Below, piece by piece: positions 1 through 7,575 of a DNA stretch of 64,000 bases (position 1 is the stretch's first letter; every line of letters starts with the position of its first letter). The translations under genes were made by a program, and so were the position numbers. Source of the DNA: Enterococcus hirae ATCC 9790 (GTDB taxonomy: Bacteria; Bacillota; Bacilli; Lactobacillales; Enterococcaceae); NCBI RefSeq assembly GCF_000271405.2, contig NC_018081.1, positions 2,227,678-2,291,677 of the forward strand, in the 5' to 3' direction. The notes beneath the pieces were generated by a model. It did not search any database. It was not told where the DNA came from and saw nothing but the letters and a program-made list of their open reading frames with translations.

Positions 1-48
1 GGGCAATAATCAGATTTTTTTCTGACTATTGTCCCACTCTCTTTTTTT
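1..48 (+). terminator. Rho-independent terminator of an upstream gene
   Basis: The arms at 1-14 and 21-35 form a hairpin with one bulge and one mismatch, followed by a T-run at 41-48. It probably ends a plus-strand gene lying left of the window. Confidence 0.6.
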
Positions 49-149
49 ATCTACTTTAAAAAAATTCGGTCCAGTTAGTAAAGTTTATTCGTGTAAGCTG
101 TTTAGAATAAAAATATCATTGTTATTGTGAAGTTTTACTCAAAATCCTC

Positions 150-180
150 TTGACTTAGAGTTGACTCCAAGTATTACAAT
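150..180 (+). promoter_or_regulatory. MerR-type promoter with dyad operator in a 19-bp spacer
   Basis: The -35 TTGACT (150-155) and -10 TACAAT (175-180) are 19 bp apart, longer than the usual 17. An imperfect palindrome fills the spacer, ACTTAGAGTT/GACTCCAAGT at 153-172 (8 of 10 positions symmetric). A long spacer with a central dyad is the hallmark of MerR-family activators, and the sequence resembles AdhR-type boxes. No merR gene lies in the window. The downstream gene is the DXS-like enzyme at 258. Confidence 0.6.
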
Positions 181-257
181 ATCTTTTGTGGTAACAATTA
201 CTAAGGCCGAAATGAGTTATTCTTTTCGGACATGTTATTGCAAAAGGAGAGAGAATA

Positions 258-2018
258 GTGAGTATAAAGACAAACATCTTAGACCAAATCAATGGTCCAA
301 CAGAGGTAAAAAAACTAACGATAGACGAAATGTCTGAATTAGCTACAGAAATGAGAGAAAAGATTTTACAAAAAAATAGTGCGATCGGAGGACATGTCGG
401 CCCAAATTTGGGTGTCGTGGAATTAACAATTGCTTTCCACCATGTGTTTGACTCGCCCAAGGATAAAATTGTTTGGGACGTTTCCCATCAATCTTATGGA
501 CATAAGTTACTAACTGGTCGTAAAAATGGATTTGAGGAGGGAAGTTACCACGAAATTAGTGGCTATTCCAATCAACATGAAAGTGAACATGATTATTTTA
601 CTGTGGGGCATACTTCAACTTCGATCAGTTTAGCGGTCGGTCTTGCAAAAGCCCGTGATTTGAAACAGGAGAAAGGAAATATCATTGCTTTTATCGGGGA
701 TGGTTCCTTAAGTGGAGGCTTAGCTTTTGAAGGTTTGAATAATGGTGGAACAATCAATTCTAATTTGATCGTTTTGGTTAATAACAATGAAATGTCCATT
801 GATGAGAATCAGGGAAGTTTATATCGTCATTTAGCAGAGCTTCGTGAAAGCAATGGGACAAGTAATGATAATTTATTTAAAGCGATGGGGTATGATTATC
901 GCTACATTGCGGATGGTAATGATTTAGAAACAGTAATTGAGGTTTTCAGAGAAATTAAAGACATTGACCATCCAATCGTTTTACATGTTCACACCGAAAA
1001 AGGTCATGGCTATGAGCCAGCCGTCGAAAACAAAATGAAATATCATTGGCATGTACCGTTTGATTTAGAAACAGGCGAAGCGAAAAATGCTCCTACTAGT
1101 GAAAGTTTTAATCAAATAATTATGAACTATCTTGATGAAAAAACGAAAACAAGTGCAACGCCTATCGTGGCTGTGAATGCTGCGATTCCAGGAATGTTTG
1201 GCTTAAAGGAATTTCAAAAAAAACATCCAGAACACTACTTTGATGTGGGGATTGCAGAACAACATTCGATCACATTTGCTTCTGCTTTAGCATCTCAAGG
1301 GATTCGACCTGTGGTATTCCATTCAAGTGTGTTTTTACAACGAGCATATGATCAATTATCTCATGATTTAGCGATCAACGAAAATCCAGTAGTCATTCTA
1401 ATTGGAGGAGCAAGCATTTCAGGAAGTGATCGTACCCACCAAGGGACTTTTGATATTCCTTATCTTTCAAGTATTCCTAATATTAAATATTTAGCGCCAG
1501 CTACGAAGGAAGACTTACTTTCGATGTTGGATTGGAGTTTATCACAAACCGATACACCGGTTGCTATTAGAATCCCTGCTCATGGTGTGACATCTGGTGA
1601 AGCAATCGCAAAAGACTACGCTATTCCAAGTTACCAACGCTTGGTTGCTGGAGATAAAGTTGCAATCTTAGCACTAGGTGGCTTCCTTGAATTAGGTAAA
1701 CAAGCTTTAGAAGAATTTGCGAATCAGGGGATTTCAGGCACTTTGATTAACCCTGGAACGATCACCGAACTTGATCATGAAACTTTAGAAGAATTAAAAG
1801 AAAATCACCAATTGATTATCACTTTAGAAGATGGTAGTCTTTCGGGCGGATTTGGTGAAAAAATCAGTCGTTATTATGGAGATTCAGCAATCCAAGTTCT
1901 AAACTTTGGTTCTCAAAAAGAGTTTACTGATAGTGTACCTGTTCAAACATTGTATGAACGTTATCATTTGACACCAAAACAAATCGTAGCAGATAGTCTT
2001 AGCAGTTTAAATCAATAG
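258..2018 (+). CDS. 1-deoxy-D-xylulose-5-phosphate synthase-like thiamine-diphosphate enzyme
   Basis: This 586-residue protein of the DXS/transketolase family would condense pyruvate with an aldehyde such as glyceraldehyde 3-phosphate. The N-terminal half has WDVSHQSYGHK, matching the DXS catalytic-His motif, and the ThDP-binding GDGSLSGG...NNNEMSID. The second half has GIAEQHS (Glu334, which activates the cofactor) and THQGTFD (His394), both DXS-specific, followed by a transketolase C domain. DXS is usually about 620-640 residues, so this is slightly short. It starts at GTG 258 behind AAGGAGAG. Enterococci make isoprenoids by the mevalonate route, and no MEP-pathway gene is seen here, so its product may feed thiamine or pyridoxal synthesis or another aldehyde reaction; that is inference. 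The MerR-type promoter upstream suggests induction by a small molecule or stress. Confidence 0.8.
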   Translation: MSIKTNILDQINGPTEVKKLTIDEMSELATEMREKILQKNSAIGGHVGPNLGVVELTIAFHHVFDSPKDKIVWDVSHQSYGHKLLTGRKNGFEEGSYHEISGYSNQHESEHDYFTVGHTSTSISLAVGLAKARDLKQEKGNIIAFIGDGSLSGGLAFEGLNNGGTINSNLIVLVNNNEMSIDENQGSLYRHLAELRESNGTSNDNLFKAMGYDYRYIADGNDLETVIEVFREIKDIDHPIVLHVHTEKGHGYEPAVENKMKYHWHVPFDLETGEAKNAPTSESFNQIIMNYLDEKTKTSATPIVAVNAAIPGMFGLKEFQKKHPEHYFDVGIAEQHSITFASALASQGIRPVVFHSSVFLQRAYDQLSHDLAINENPVVILIGGASISGSDRTHQGTFDIPYLSSIPNIKYLAPATKEDLLSMLDWSLSQTDTPVAIRIPAHGVTSGEAIAKDYAIPSYQRLVAGDKVAILALGGFLELGKQALEEFANQGISGTLINPGTITELDHETLEELKENHQLIITLEDGSLSGGFGEKISRYYGDSAIQVLNFGSQKEFTDSVPVQTLYERYHLTPKQIVADSLSSLNQ

Positions 2019-2019
2019 A

Positions 2020-2068
2020 AAAAAACAGAGTAAATTCGTGATATCAAACGAATTTACTCTGTTTTTTT
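2020..2068 (+). terminator. Rho-independent terminator after the DXS-like gene
   Basis: A near-perfect stem pairs AACAGAGTAAATTCG with CGAATTTACTCTGTT around a short loop and ends in T7. It starts two bases after the stop codon. Confidence 0.9.
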
Positions 2069-2220
2069 AAGAAATCCGACTTAAATAAACTATATTTATA
2101 TTATGTAAACAAAGCTAGGGATAAACCGAACGATTAATGAAATAAACATTGCTTTTATCGATAAGAATCCCATAGAATAGAAAAGTAAAGAAATAATCTA
2201 TTGTTAAGGAGGTTTTTTAT

Positions 2221-2694
2221 TTGATTGATTTGCAAGAAATATTTACACAAAACCAGATTGCGTTTGAACTTTATCGCCATCGCCCAATTTTTACCAATGA
2301 GGATGCGTTAGTTGTAAAAGAGGAACAAGGGTTTAGTGGTACTGAGACGAAGAGCTTGTATCTAAAAGATAAACAAAACAATCGCTATATTTTTTTAACC
2401 TTCACGACTAAAAGAAGCGACTTTAAAAAATTAAGCAAACTGATTGGTAAAAGAGTGTCAGTTGTTTCGGCTGAAGAAATGGAAGCGGAAACGGGACAAA
2501 AGCCAGGTGCTGTTTCACCATTTGGTTATGAATCATCTGTTCCTATCATTATTGATGAAGAAATATTCGCTCAGGAAAAATTAGTATTTGCACCTGGTAG
2601 ACCTGATCAAACCATGGTAGTCAAAGTAGCTGATTTAGATAAGATCATTCAAATATTAGAAATAAAAACGTATGTATTACCAGCAGGGGTGTGA
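2221..2694 (+). CDS. YbaK/ProX-type aminoacyl-tRNA deacylase
   Basis: This 157-residue protein belongs to the YbaK/EbsC/PrdX family, freestanding editing domains that hydrolyse mischarged prolyl-tRNAs. Visible family features are TKSLYLKDK at about residues 43-51, with the conserved lysine, and PGAVSPFGYE at about 98-107, the substrate-pocket glycine-proline loop. The length is typical. The TTG start at 2221 is chosen because TAAGGAGG sits just upstream. It stands alone, with no obvious terminator. Members of this family occur in clostridial proline reductase clusters as PrdX; here the prd genes are 38 kb away, so that link is only suggestive. Confidence 0.8.
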   Translation: MIDLQEIFTQNQIAFELYRHRPIFTNEDALVVKEEQGFSGTETKSLYLKDKQNNRYIFLTFTTKRSDFKKLSKLIGKRVSVVSAEEMEAETGQKPGAVSPFGYESSVPIIIDEEIFAQEKLVFAPGRPDQTMVVKVADLDKIIQILEIKTYVLPAGV

Positions 2695-2978
2695 CCTGTA
2701 ACCATAATGAAACAGGTTCATCTTAAGTAAAATCTTTTGTTTAACGTAAAGTTTCGTGATAGAAAAAACTACACATGAGTAAAGTGGCAGACGTGACGTT
2801 CCATACCAAAAAGCTTAGCTGATCAGAAAGTAAATCGAACATGGTTCAGACAAAAACGATGAGACGATCGTGAAAGTAAAACAAAAAAGCAAATGTCTAA
2901 ACTATAAACAAAAGTGTCATTTTGTTATAAAACATCGATCATCAGCTTTTTTATTTGGAAATTATTTTGTTCCTGTAA

Positions 2979-3749
2979 TCAAGTTAATTGAGATAATAGT
3001 TGATCATATCCTAATTCTCTGGCATAATCTTCGGCAGTTTTCCCTTGGTTATCACGCAATTCTTTATTTGCACCATGAGCCAATAATTCTCGGACGATGT
3101 CTTGGTAGATCTTTGAGCCATCTCGCAAAGCCACAGCTTCAATTAACGCAGTATAGCCATAATGATTTTGATGGTCAATATCAACACGACCATCAGTTAG
3201 CAAAAGTTTGACGTTGGCTAAATGTCCTTTTTCGGCAGCTGGTATCAATGCATTACCACCAAAACGGTTAACGATCGACTGATCAGGTTCACTATTTTCA
3301 AGCATATAAGCAAGAATCTCAGTTTTTCCTTGTGCGCCAGCATATAAGTAAGGGCTATCTTGAATATGATCTTGTAAGTTGATGTTCGCACCGTGATCAA
3401 CGAGGATTTTTGCAATATCGATCATATTATGGTGGACAGCAATCAATAATGGGGATTCTCCTTTTTCATTTTGTTCATCAATCATCGCAGTTGACTGGTC
3501 TAACAACGTTTGAACTAGATTTAAATCCTCGGCACTAACAGCTTGTAACAAGCGACCTGGAGCAATTGACATTGGTGTTTCCTCCTTTGATGGATGGTTG
3601 GGATTAGTTGGTAAAGGCACAGAAGCTGTAGAATCCAAAACAATCGAATTCGTGCTAGTATTAGTACCATTTGACTGAGAGGAATGATCGGCACATCCTG
3701 CAAATACCAATAACGTAGGGAATAACCATAGGATTGAATAAGGTTTCAT
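2979..3749 (-). CDS. Ankyrin-repeat lipoprotein
   Basis: This 256-residue protein begins with a lipoprotein signal peptide (hydrophobic run ending in the lipobox VFAGC, Cys at residue 18). A Ser/Thr/Asn-rich linker to about residue 65 is followed by ankyrin repeats, seen as recurring blocks such as GESPLLIAVHHNMIDIAKIL, GGNALIPAAEKGHLANVKLL and GYTALIEAVALRDG. It is probably anchored on the outer face of the membrane and binds another protein; the partner is unknown. It is transcribed divergently from the flavin reductase gene at 3975. The 284 bases downstream (2695-2978) show no gene or clear terminator. Confidence 0.82.
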   Translation of the reverse strand: MKPYSILWLFPTLLVFAGCADHSSQSNGTNTSTNSIVLDSTASVPLPTNPNHPSKEETPMSIAPGRLLQAVSAEDLNLVQTLLDQSTAMIDEQNEKGESPLLIAVHHNMIDIAKILVDHGANINLQDHIQDSPYLYAGAQGKTEILAYMLENSEPDQSIVNRFGGNALIPAAEKGHLANVKLLLTDGRVDIDHQNHYGYTALIEAVALRDGSKIYQDIVRELLAHGANKELRDNQGKTAEDYARELGYDQLLSQLT

Positions 3750-3974
3750 GAAAACGCCTCCTCCATATTATTTTAGTTGAAATAGCCATAAACAGCAAAG
3801 TAAATACTTGCTAAACAATGCACAGCTCTTTAATAGAGGAAAAACGTAATTAGCAACACTTCCAATACGGATTCTTGACAAAAAAGAACAATGATAGATA
3901 GTAAAAAATAGTGTCTGACTAAATCTAGACAGGAGAACAGTTTTTGATTCTGTCAAATGAAAGCAGGGGAGTAG

Positions 3975-4589
3975 ATGTTTACACGTTTGTCATCTCAATT
4001 AACAGAAAGAGAAAATTATAAATTACTGATTGGTTCAATTATTCCCAGACCAGTAGCTGTTGTTTCAACATTAACTGAGAAAGGGAACTTAAACATTGCG
4101 CCATTCAGCTATTTTAATATCGTTAGTTCAAATCCACCCATCGTTTCGTTAGCTGTCCAAAGAAAGAATGAGCAGATGAAAGATACTGCTAAAAATATCT
4201 TAATAAGGAAAGCAGCAATTATCCAAGTTTTAGATGAGCAAAATGTGGTGGAGGTCAATAAAACAGCAGCAACTCTTCCGCAAGAAGAAAGTGAACTAAC
4301 CTTGACTAACTTGACTACGAAAATAAATAGGAATGGTTCAATTCCACCAATCAATGAGGCAAAAATTGTTTTTGAAACGGATTTATATGACCATCTCGAA
4401 ATTAAAAATGAGCAAGAAGTTACTGCCGATCTTTTCTTATTAAAAATCCATACGTATCAATTAAATGAAGAGGTATATGATCCAGTATCTGGGAAGATCG
4501 ATCCCAAGAAACTACAACCAGTTAGTCGATTAGCAGGGAATGATTATGCAACCTTAGGGAAAATCTTTACCATCCCTAGGCCAAAGTGA
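3975..4589 (+). CDS. Flavin reductase-like FMN-binding split-barrel protein
   Basis: This 204-residue protein belongs to the flavin reductase-like (DIM6/NTAB) family. The N-terminal IGSIIPRPVAVVSTLTEKG and NIAPFSYFNIVSSNPPIVSL are the typical FMN-phosphate and isoalloxazine-contact segments. Members reduce FMN with NAD(P)H or bind FMN for an oxidoreductase partner; the substrate here is unknown. ATG 3975 follows AGGGGAG. It appears monocistronic: no gene lies nearby on this strand until ftsW at 5300. Confidence 0.78.
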   Translation: MFTRLSSQLTERENYKLLIGSIIPRPVAVVSTLTEKGNLNIAPFSYFNIVSSNPPIVSLAVQRKNEQMKDTAKNILIRKAAIIQVLDEQNVVEVNKTAATLPQEESELTLTNLTTKINRNGSIPPINEAKIVFETDLYDHLEIKNEQEVTADLFLLKIHTYQLNEEVYDPVSGKIDPKKLQPVSRLAGNDYATLGKIFTIPRPK

Positions 4590-4967
4590 ACTACATGACG
4601 ATAAATATGTTATTTTTAGAGGATGTATAATCCTAAGAATATTATTATAATATTGGCGTAAGAAATAAAATTTAGCTAAAACATTTTTTAGTTATAAAAA
4701 ACAATAAAGTTTTTTAGGTAAACCGAATGATTTAAAGTTTTATTTGAAATATACAAGTAAAAAGGCAGATATGAGGATTTCTGGTGCATGGATAAACTGG
4801 TATGTAAATGTTAAGATAACTTGATAATTTATTCCGAAAAGTGAAAACGAGAAAATCAAAACAGAAAAATCAATCAAGTCAGCAAAGGATTTTCATATTA
4901 AACGACTTCCTAAAAAGGGGAAATATATTAAAGATTGATTAATTTTGTTTTTTTATCAAATAAATGA
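4590..4967. other. AT-rich gene-free stretch
   Basis: There is no credible coding region, repeat or strong hairpin here. It separates the flavin reductase gene from the promoter of the riboswitch-led ftsW-psr-pbp5 unit. Confidence 0.6.
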
Positions 4968-4996
4968 TTGCTAAAATAGTTAAAGAAGCTTACTAT
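4968..4996 (+). promoter_or_regulatory. Sigma-A promoter for the M-box leader
   Basis: TTGCTA (4968-4973) and TACTAT (4991-4996) are separated by 17 bp. Transcription would begin near 5003, about 20 bases before the riboswitch core. Confidence 0.55.
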
Positions 4997-5017
4997 TAAC
5001 TCTGTAAAAAATAAAAA

Positions 5018-5180
5018 TAGTAATAACCTTGTTAGGTGAGGCTCCTATACAAACATATGCTATTGCTCAGAAACGTCGAAAGACGCCAATGAGTCAAACA
5101 GGAATTGTCGGATTAAGGCTTTTTCAAATAGCTAAGAGTGTTTCTTTACGTTGTATAGTGCTAAAACTCGGACGATGAGA
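5018..5180 (+). promoter_or_regulatory. M-box (ykoK-type) magnesium riboswitch aptamer
   Basis: The conserved M-box blocks appear in order: GTTAGGTGAGGCTCCTATAC at 5031-5050, the CGAAAGACGCCAATGAGTCA segment near 5077-5096, ACAGGAAT at about 5098-5105, and GTCGGATTAAGGC at 5107-5119. This is the signature of the ykoK leader, which folds on binding Mg2+ and usually controls Mg2+ transporters. Here the next gene is an FtsW-family protein and no transporter gene follows. The terminator at 5188-5229 provides the expression platform. Boundaries are approximate. Confidence 0.85.
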
Positions 5181-5187
5181 TGATGCT

Positions 5188-5229
5188 AGGTCAGAATTCT
5201 TGTTCGAAAAGGTTTCTGACCTTTTCTTA
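5188..5229 (+). terminator. Regulatory terminator of the M-box leader
   Basis: AGGTCAGAA (5188-5196) pairs with TTTCTGACC (5213-5221), followed by TTTTCTT. It lies between the M-box and the ftsW start codon, so Mg2+ binding would be expected to cause early termination, as in other M-box leaders. Confidence 0.75.
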
Positions 5230-5299
5230 TATTCTATAACTGATTCTATATTTAACTGCTCGTGTTCGCCTAACTTGTGTAAGAGGAGGGGGATATGCG

Positions 5300-6493
5300 A
5301 TGTGGAAAAACAGAAAGATCGACTGGTTGATTTTAGGCCCTTATTTGGCTTTGTCAATTGTCGGTCTTTTAGAGATATATAGTGCTAGTTCCTATCGTTT
5401 ATTGGTAGCAGGAAGTGATCCTAAAAGCTTATTTATTCGGCAATTTTTGTTTATTATCCTTAGTTGGGGCGTAATTGTATTGACCTATTCCATCAGATTA
5501 CAAGTTCTACTGAAACCAAGAATAATAAAAGCTGGATTGATTGTATCGGGCTTATTATTAGCGATGATGAAACTCGGGATTTTTGCTGTAACAGTTAATG
5601 GTGCCCAGCGGTGGGTTTCAATCGCTGGAATCCAGTTTCAACCATCAGAAATCGCAACCATTTTTTTGATTTTATATTTAAGTCGTTTTTTTAGAAATGA
5701 CCGCAGTGTTCCTGAGAAACTTCATATACCAGTATTGATCGTGGGCGGAATCGCCGTGCTTGTTTTGTTTCAACCTAAAATTGCGGGAGCACTGATGATT
5801 TTAGCTATTGCTGGAGCTATCTTTTGGGCTGCAGCTATTCCCATTAAAAAAGGGCTGATAATTATCGGAGCAGCGATTGCTAGCTTGATCTTAGTAGCTG
5901 GCTTAGTTTTACTACTTGAAAAGCATCATTTGTTACCTTCATTTTTTGAACACGCTTATGACCGAATCGCAATGGTTCATAATCCTTTTTTAGATGAACA
6001 TGGTGCAGGATACCAGATGAGTAACTCTTACTATGCACTATACAACGGTGGCCTATTTGGTCGAGGAATGGGGAATAGTATTACTAAAAAAGGTTATCTC
6101 CCTGAATCCGAAACAGATTTTATTTTCTCAGTCATTGCTGAGGAGTTTGGGTTGATAGGCGCATTACTTGTTTTGTTTTTGCTTTTCTTATTATGTATGC
6201 GAATCTTCCAAAAGAGTACGAAACAAAAGAACCAACAGGCAAATTTGATCTTAATTGGTGTAGGGACATGGATACTCGTTCAGACAAGTATCAATATTGG
6301 AAGCATCCTTGGTTTAATTCCAATGACAGGTGTACCATTGCCATTTGTTAGCTACGGAGGAACAAGCTATTTAATCTTGTCTTTTGCTATTGGATTAGCT
6401 TTGAATATCTCGTCTCGACAAGTGAAAGAGAAAAATAAGCAGGTTGAGAGGTTACAACTCAAGAAACCTAAACTGTTAAACAAGAACAATTAA
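5300..6493 (+). CDS. ftsW: FtsW/RodA-family SEDS peptidoglycan glycosyltransferase
   Basis: This 397-residue polytopic membrane protein polymerises lipid II into glycan strands, normally together with a class B PBP. Family marks are VNGAQRWVSIAGIQFQPSEI (SEDS core, about residues 93-112), the PKIAGALMILA segment, and FVSYGGTSYLI near residue 350, the signature before the last helix. About ten hydrophobic segments are visible. ATG 5300 follows GGAGGGGG. It heads the classical enterococcal ftsW-psr-pbp5 arrangement, which makes partnership with the PBP at 7576 likely. The M-box leader suggests that free Mg2+ lowers its transcription. Confidence 0.88.
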   Translation: MWKNRKIDWLILGPYLALSIVGLLEIYSASSYRLLVAGSDPKSLFIRQFLFIILSWGVIVLTYSIRLQVLLKPRIIKAGLIVSGLLLAMMKLGIFAVTVNGAQRWVSIAGIQFQPSEIATIFLILYLSRFFRNDRSVPEKLHIPVLIVGGIAVLVLFQPKIAGALMILAIAGAIFWAAAIPIKKGLIIIGAAIASLILVAGLVLLLEKHHLLPSFFEHAYDRIAMVHNPFLDEHGAGYQMSNSYYALYNGGLFGRGMGNSITKKGYLPESETDFIFSVIAEEFGLIGALLVLFLLFLLCMRIFQKSTKQKNQQANLILIGVGTWILVQTSINIGSILGLIPMTGVPLPFVSYGGTSYLILSFAIGLALNISSRQVKEKNKQVERLQLKKPKLLNKNN

Positions 6494-6572
6494 GAATCTC
6501 TCAATTGGACTATCATAATAAAAAAATGGCTATATTTCAAGTAAGAGGTTCGGTTAGAAAGAGGAATCGAAA

Positions 6573-7454
6573 ATGAAAACATTTCAAAAAGTGATTTTAG
6601 GTCTATTGACGGCAGTCGTCATTGTCATCGGCTATTTTTCTTTTGAGTTTGTTCATGGTTATTCTTCAACGAGTCGAGCAGACGATGTACCAAAAGTAGA
6701 AGCCAAAAGTGTTCCTAAGATTATCAATGTGGCATTGATTGGCTCTGATGCCCGGTCGAAAGAAGAAAATGGACGTTCAGATTCTTTGATGATTGCTCAG
6801 TATAATCAAAAAACTAAAAAAGCAAAATTGGTTTCGATTATGCGTGATTCTTATGTAGATATACCTGGGCATGGTCAAGATAAGATCAACGCAGCTTATT
6901 CATATGGAGGGATTGATCTTTTGAACCAAACATTGAAAGAAAATTTCAAATTTGAAACACCTTATTATGCAAGTATCACCTTCCAAGATTTCATTGATTG
7001 TGTCAATGAGCTATTCCCTAACGGTGTAGATATCAATGCTGAGAAAGATTTAGACTTGGATGGTGTATACATCAAAAAAGGTGAACAAACGATGGATGGG
7101 AATACCTTATTGCAATATGCGCGTTTTAGAGAAGATGCTGAAGGAGATTTTGGACGGATCAGAAGACAACAACAAGTGATCAAAGCAATTTCTAAGCAAT
7201 TAAAAGATGTGACCTCCATCCTTAAATTACCAAAAGCAATCGGTCAACTCTTGGGAAGTATTAAAACCAATTTACCTGAAAGTGTATTAATTGATTGTGG
7301 CATTGATTTCTTAAAAGATGACAAACCAATTGATACGTTATCTGTACCAGTTGAAGGTAGTTGGAATTTTAATGATTACACACCTTCTGGTAGTGTACTA
7401 GAACTTGATTTAGAAAAAAATCAATTAGCAATCAATCAGTTTTTAGACCAATAG
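6573..7454 (+). CDS. psr: LCP-family cell wall polymer ligase (Psr)
   Basis: This 293-residue LytR-CpsA-Psr protein has one N-terminal membrane anchor (residues about 5-28) and an extracytoplasmic LCP domain. Family residues include NVALIGSDAR, GRSDSLMIAQ and SIMRDSYVDIPGHGQDKINAAYSYGG in the first half, and the pyrophosphate-binding arginines in LLQYARFREDAEGDFGRIRRQQ. LCP enzymes transfer wall polymers such as teichoic acid or rhamnopolysaccharide from lipid carriers to peptidoglycan. It sits between ftsW and pbp5, as in E. faecium and E. hirae, where psr was first described as a supposed PBP synthesis regulator. ATG 6573 is 80 bases after ftsW. Confidence 0.88.
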   Translation: MKTFQKVILGLLTAVVIVIGYFSFEFVHGYSSTSRADDVPKVEAKSVPKIINVALIGSDARSKEENGRSDSLMIAQYNQKTKKAKLVSIMRDSYVDIPGHGQDKINAAYSYGGIDLLNQTLKENFKFETPYYASITFQDFIDCVNELFPNGVDINAEKDLDLDGVYIKKGEQTMDGNTLLQYARFREDAEGDFGRIRRQQQVIKAISKQLKDVTSILKLPKAIGQLLGSIKTNLPESVLIDCGIDFLKDDKPIDTLSVPVEGSWNFNDYTPSGSVLELDLEKNQLAINQFLDQ

Positions 7455-7476
7455 ATTTACATTTTATTTAAAGTGT

Positions 7477-7524
7477 AAGAAGTTAGAAACAAGCGATTGT
7501 CGTTGTGTTCTAGCTTCTTTTCTT
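7477..7524 (+). terminator. Terminator between psr and pbp5
   Basis: AAGAAGTTAGAA (7477-7488) pairs with TTCTAGCTTCTT (7508-7519) with one G-U pair, followed by TTCTT. It probably limits read-through from the riboswitch-controlled transcript into pbp5, which has its own -10 element at 7529. Confidence 0.7.
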
Positions 7525-7525
7525 A

Positions 7526-7534
7526 TGGTAAAAT
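7526..7534 (+). promoter_or_regulatory. Extended -10 promoter element of pbp5
   Basis: TGG plus TAAAAT (7526-7534) forms a TGn-extended -10 located 42 bases before the pbp5 start codon. No clear -35 hexamer is seen, which is common for extended -10 promoters. Confidence 0.45.
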
Positions 7535-7575
7535 GGATAGAAGTTAAGATAAGAAAATGTGAGCGGAGGGACAAA

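Noticed and set aside
2870..3211. 113-codon plus-strand frame
   Set aside because: It overlaps the ankyrin lipoprotein gene on the other strand; the residues look like translated noise.
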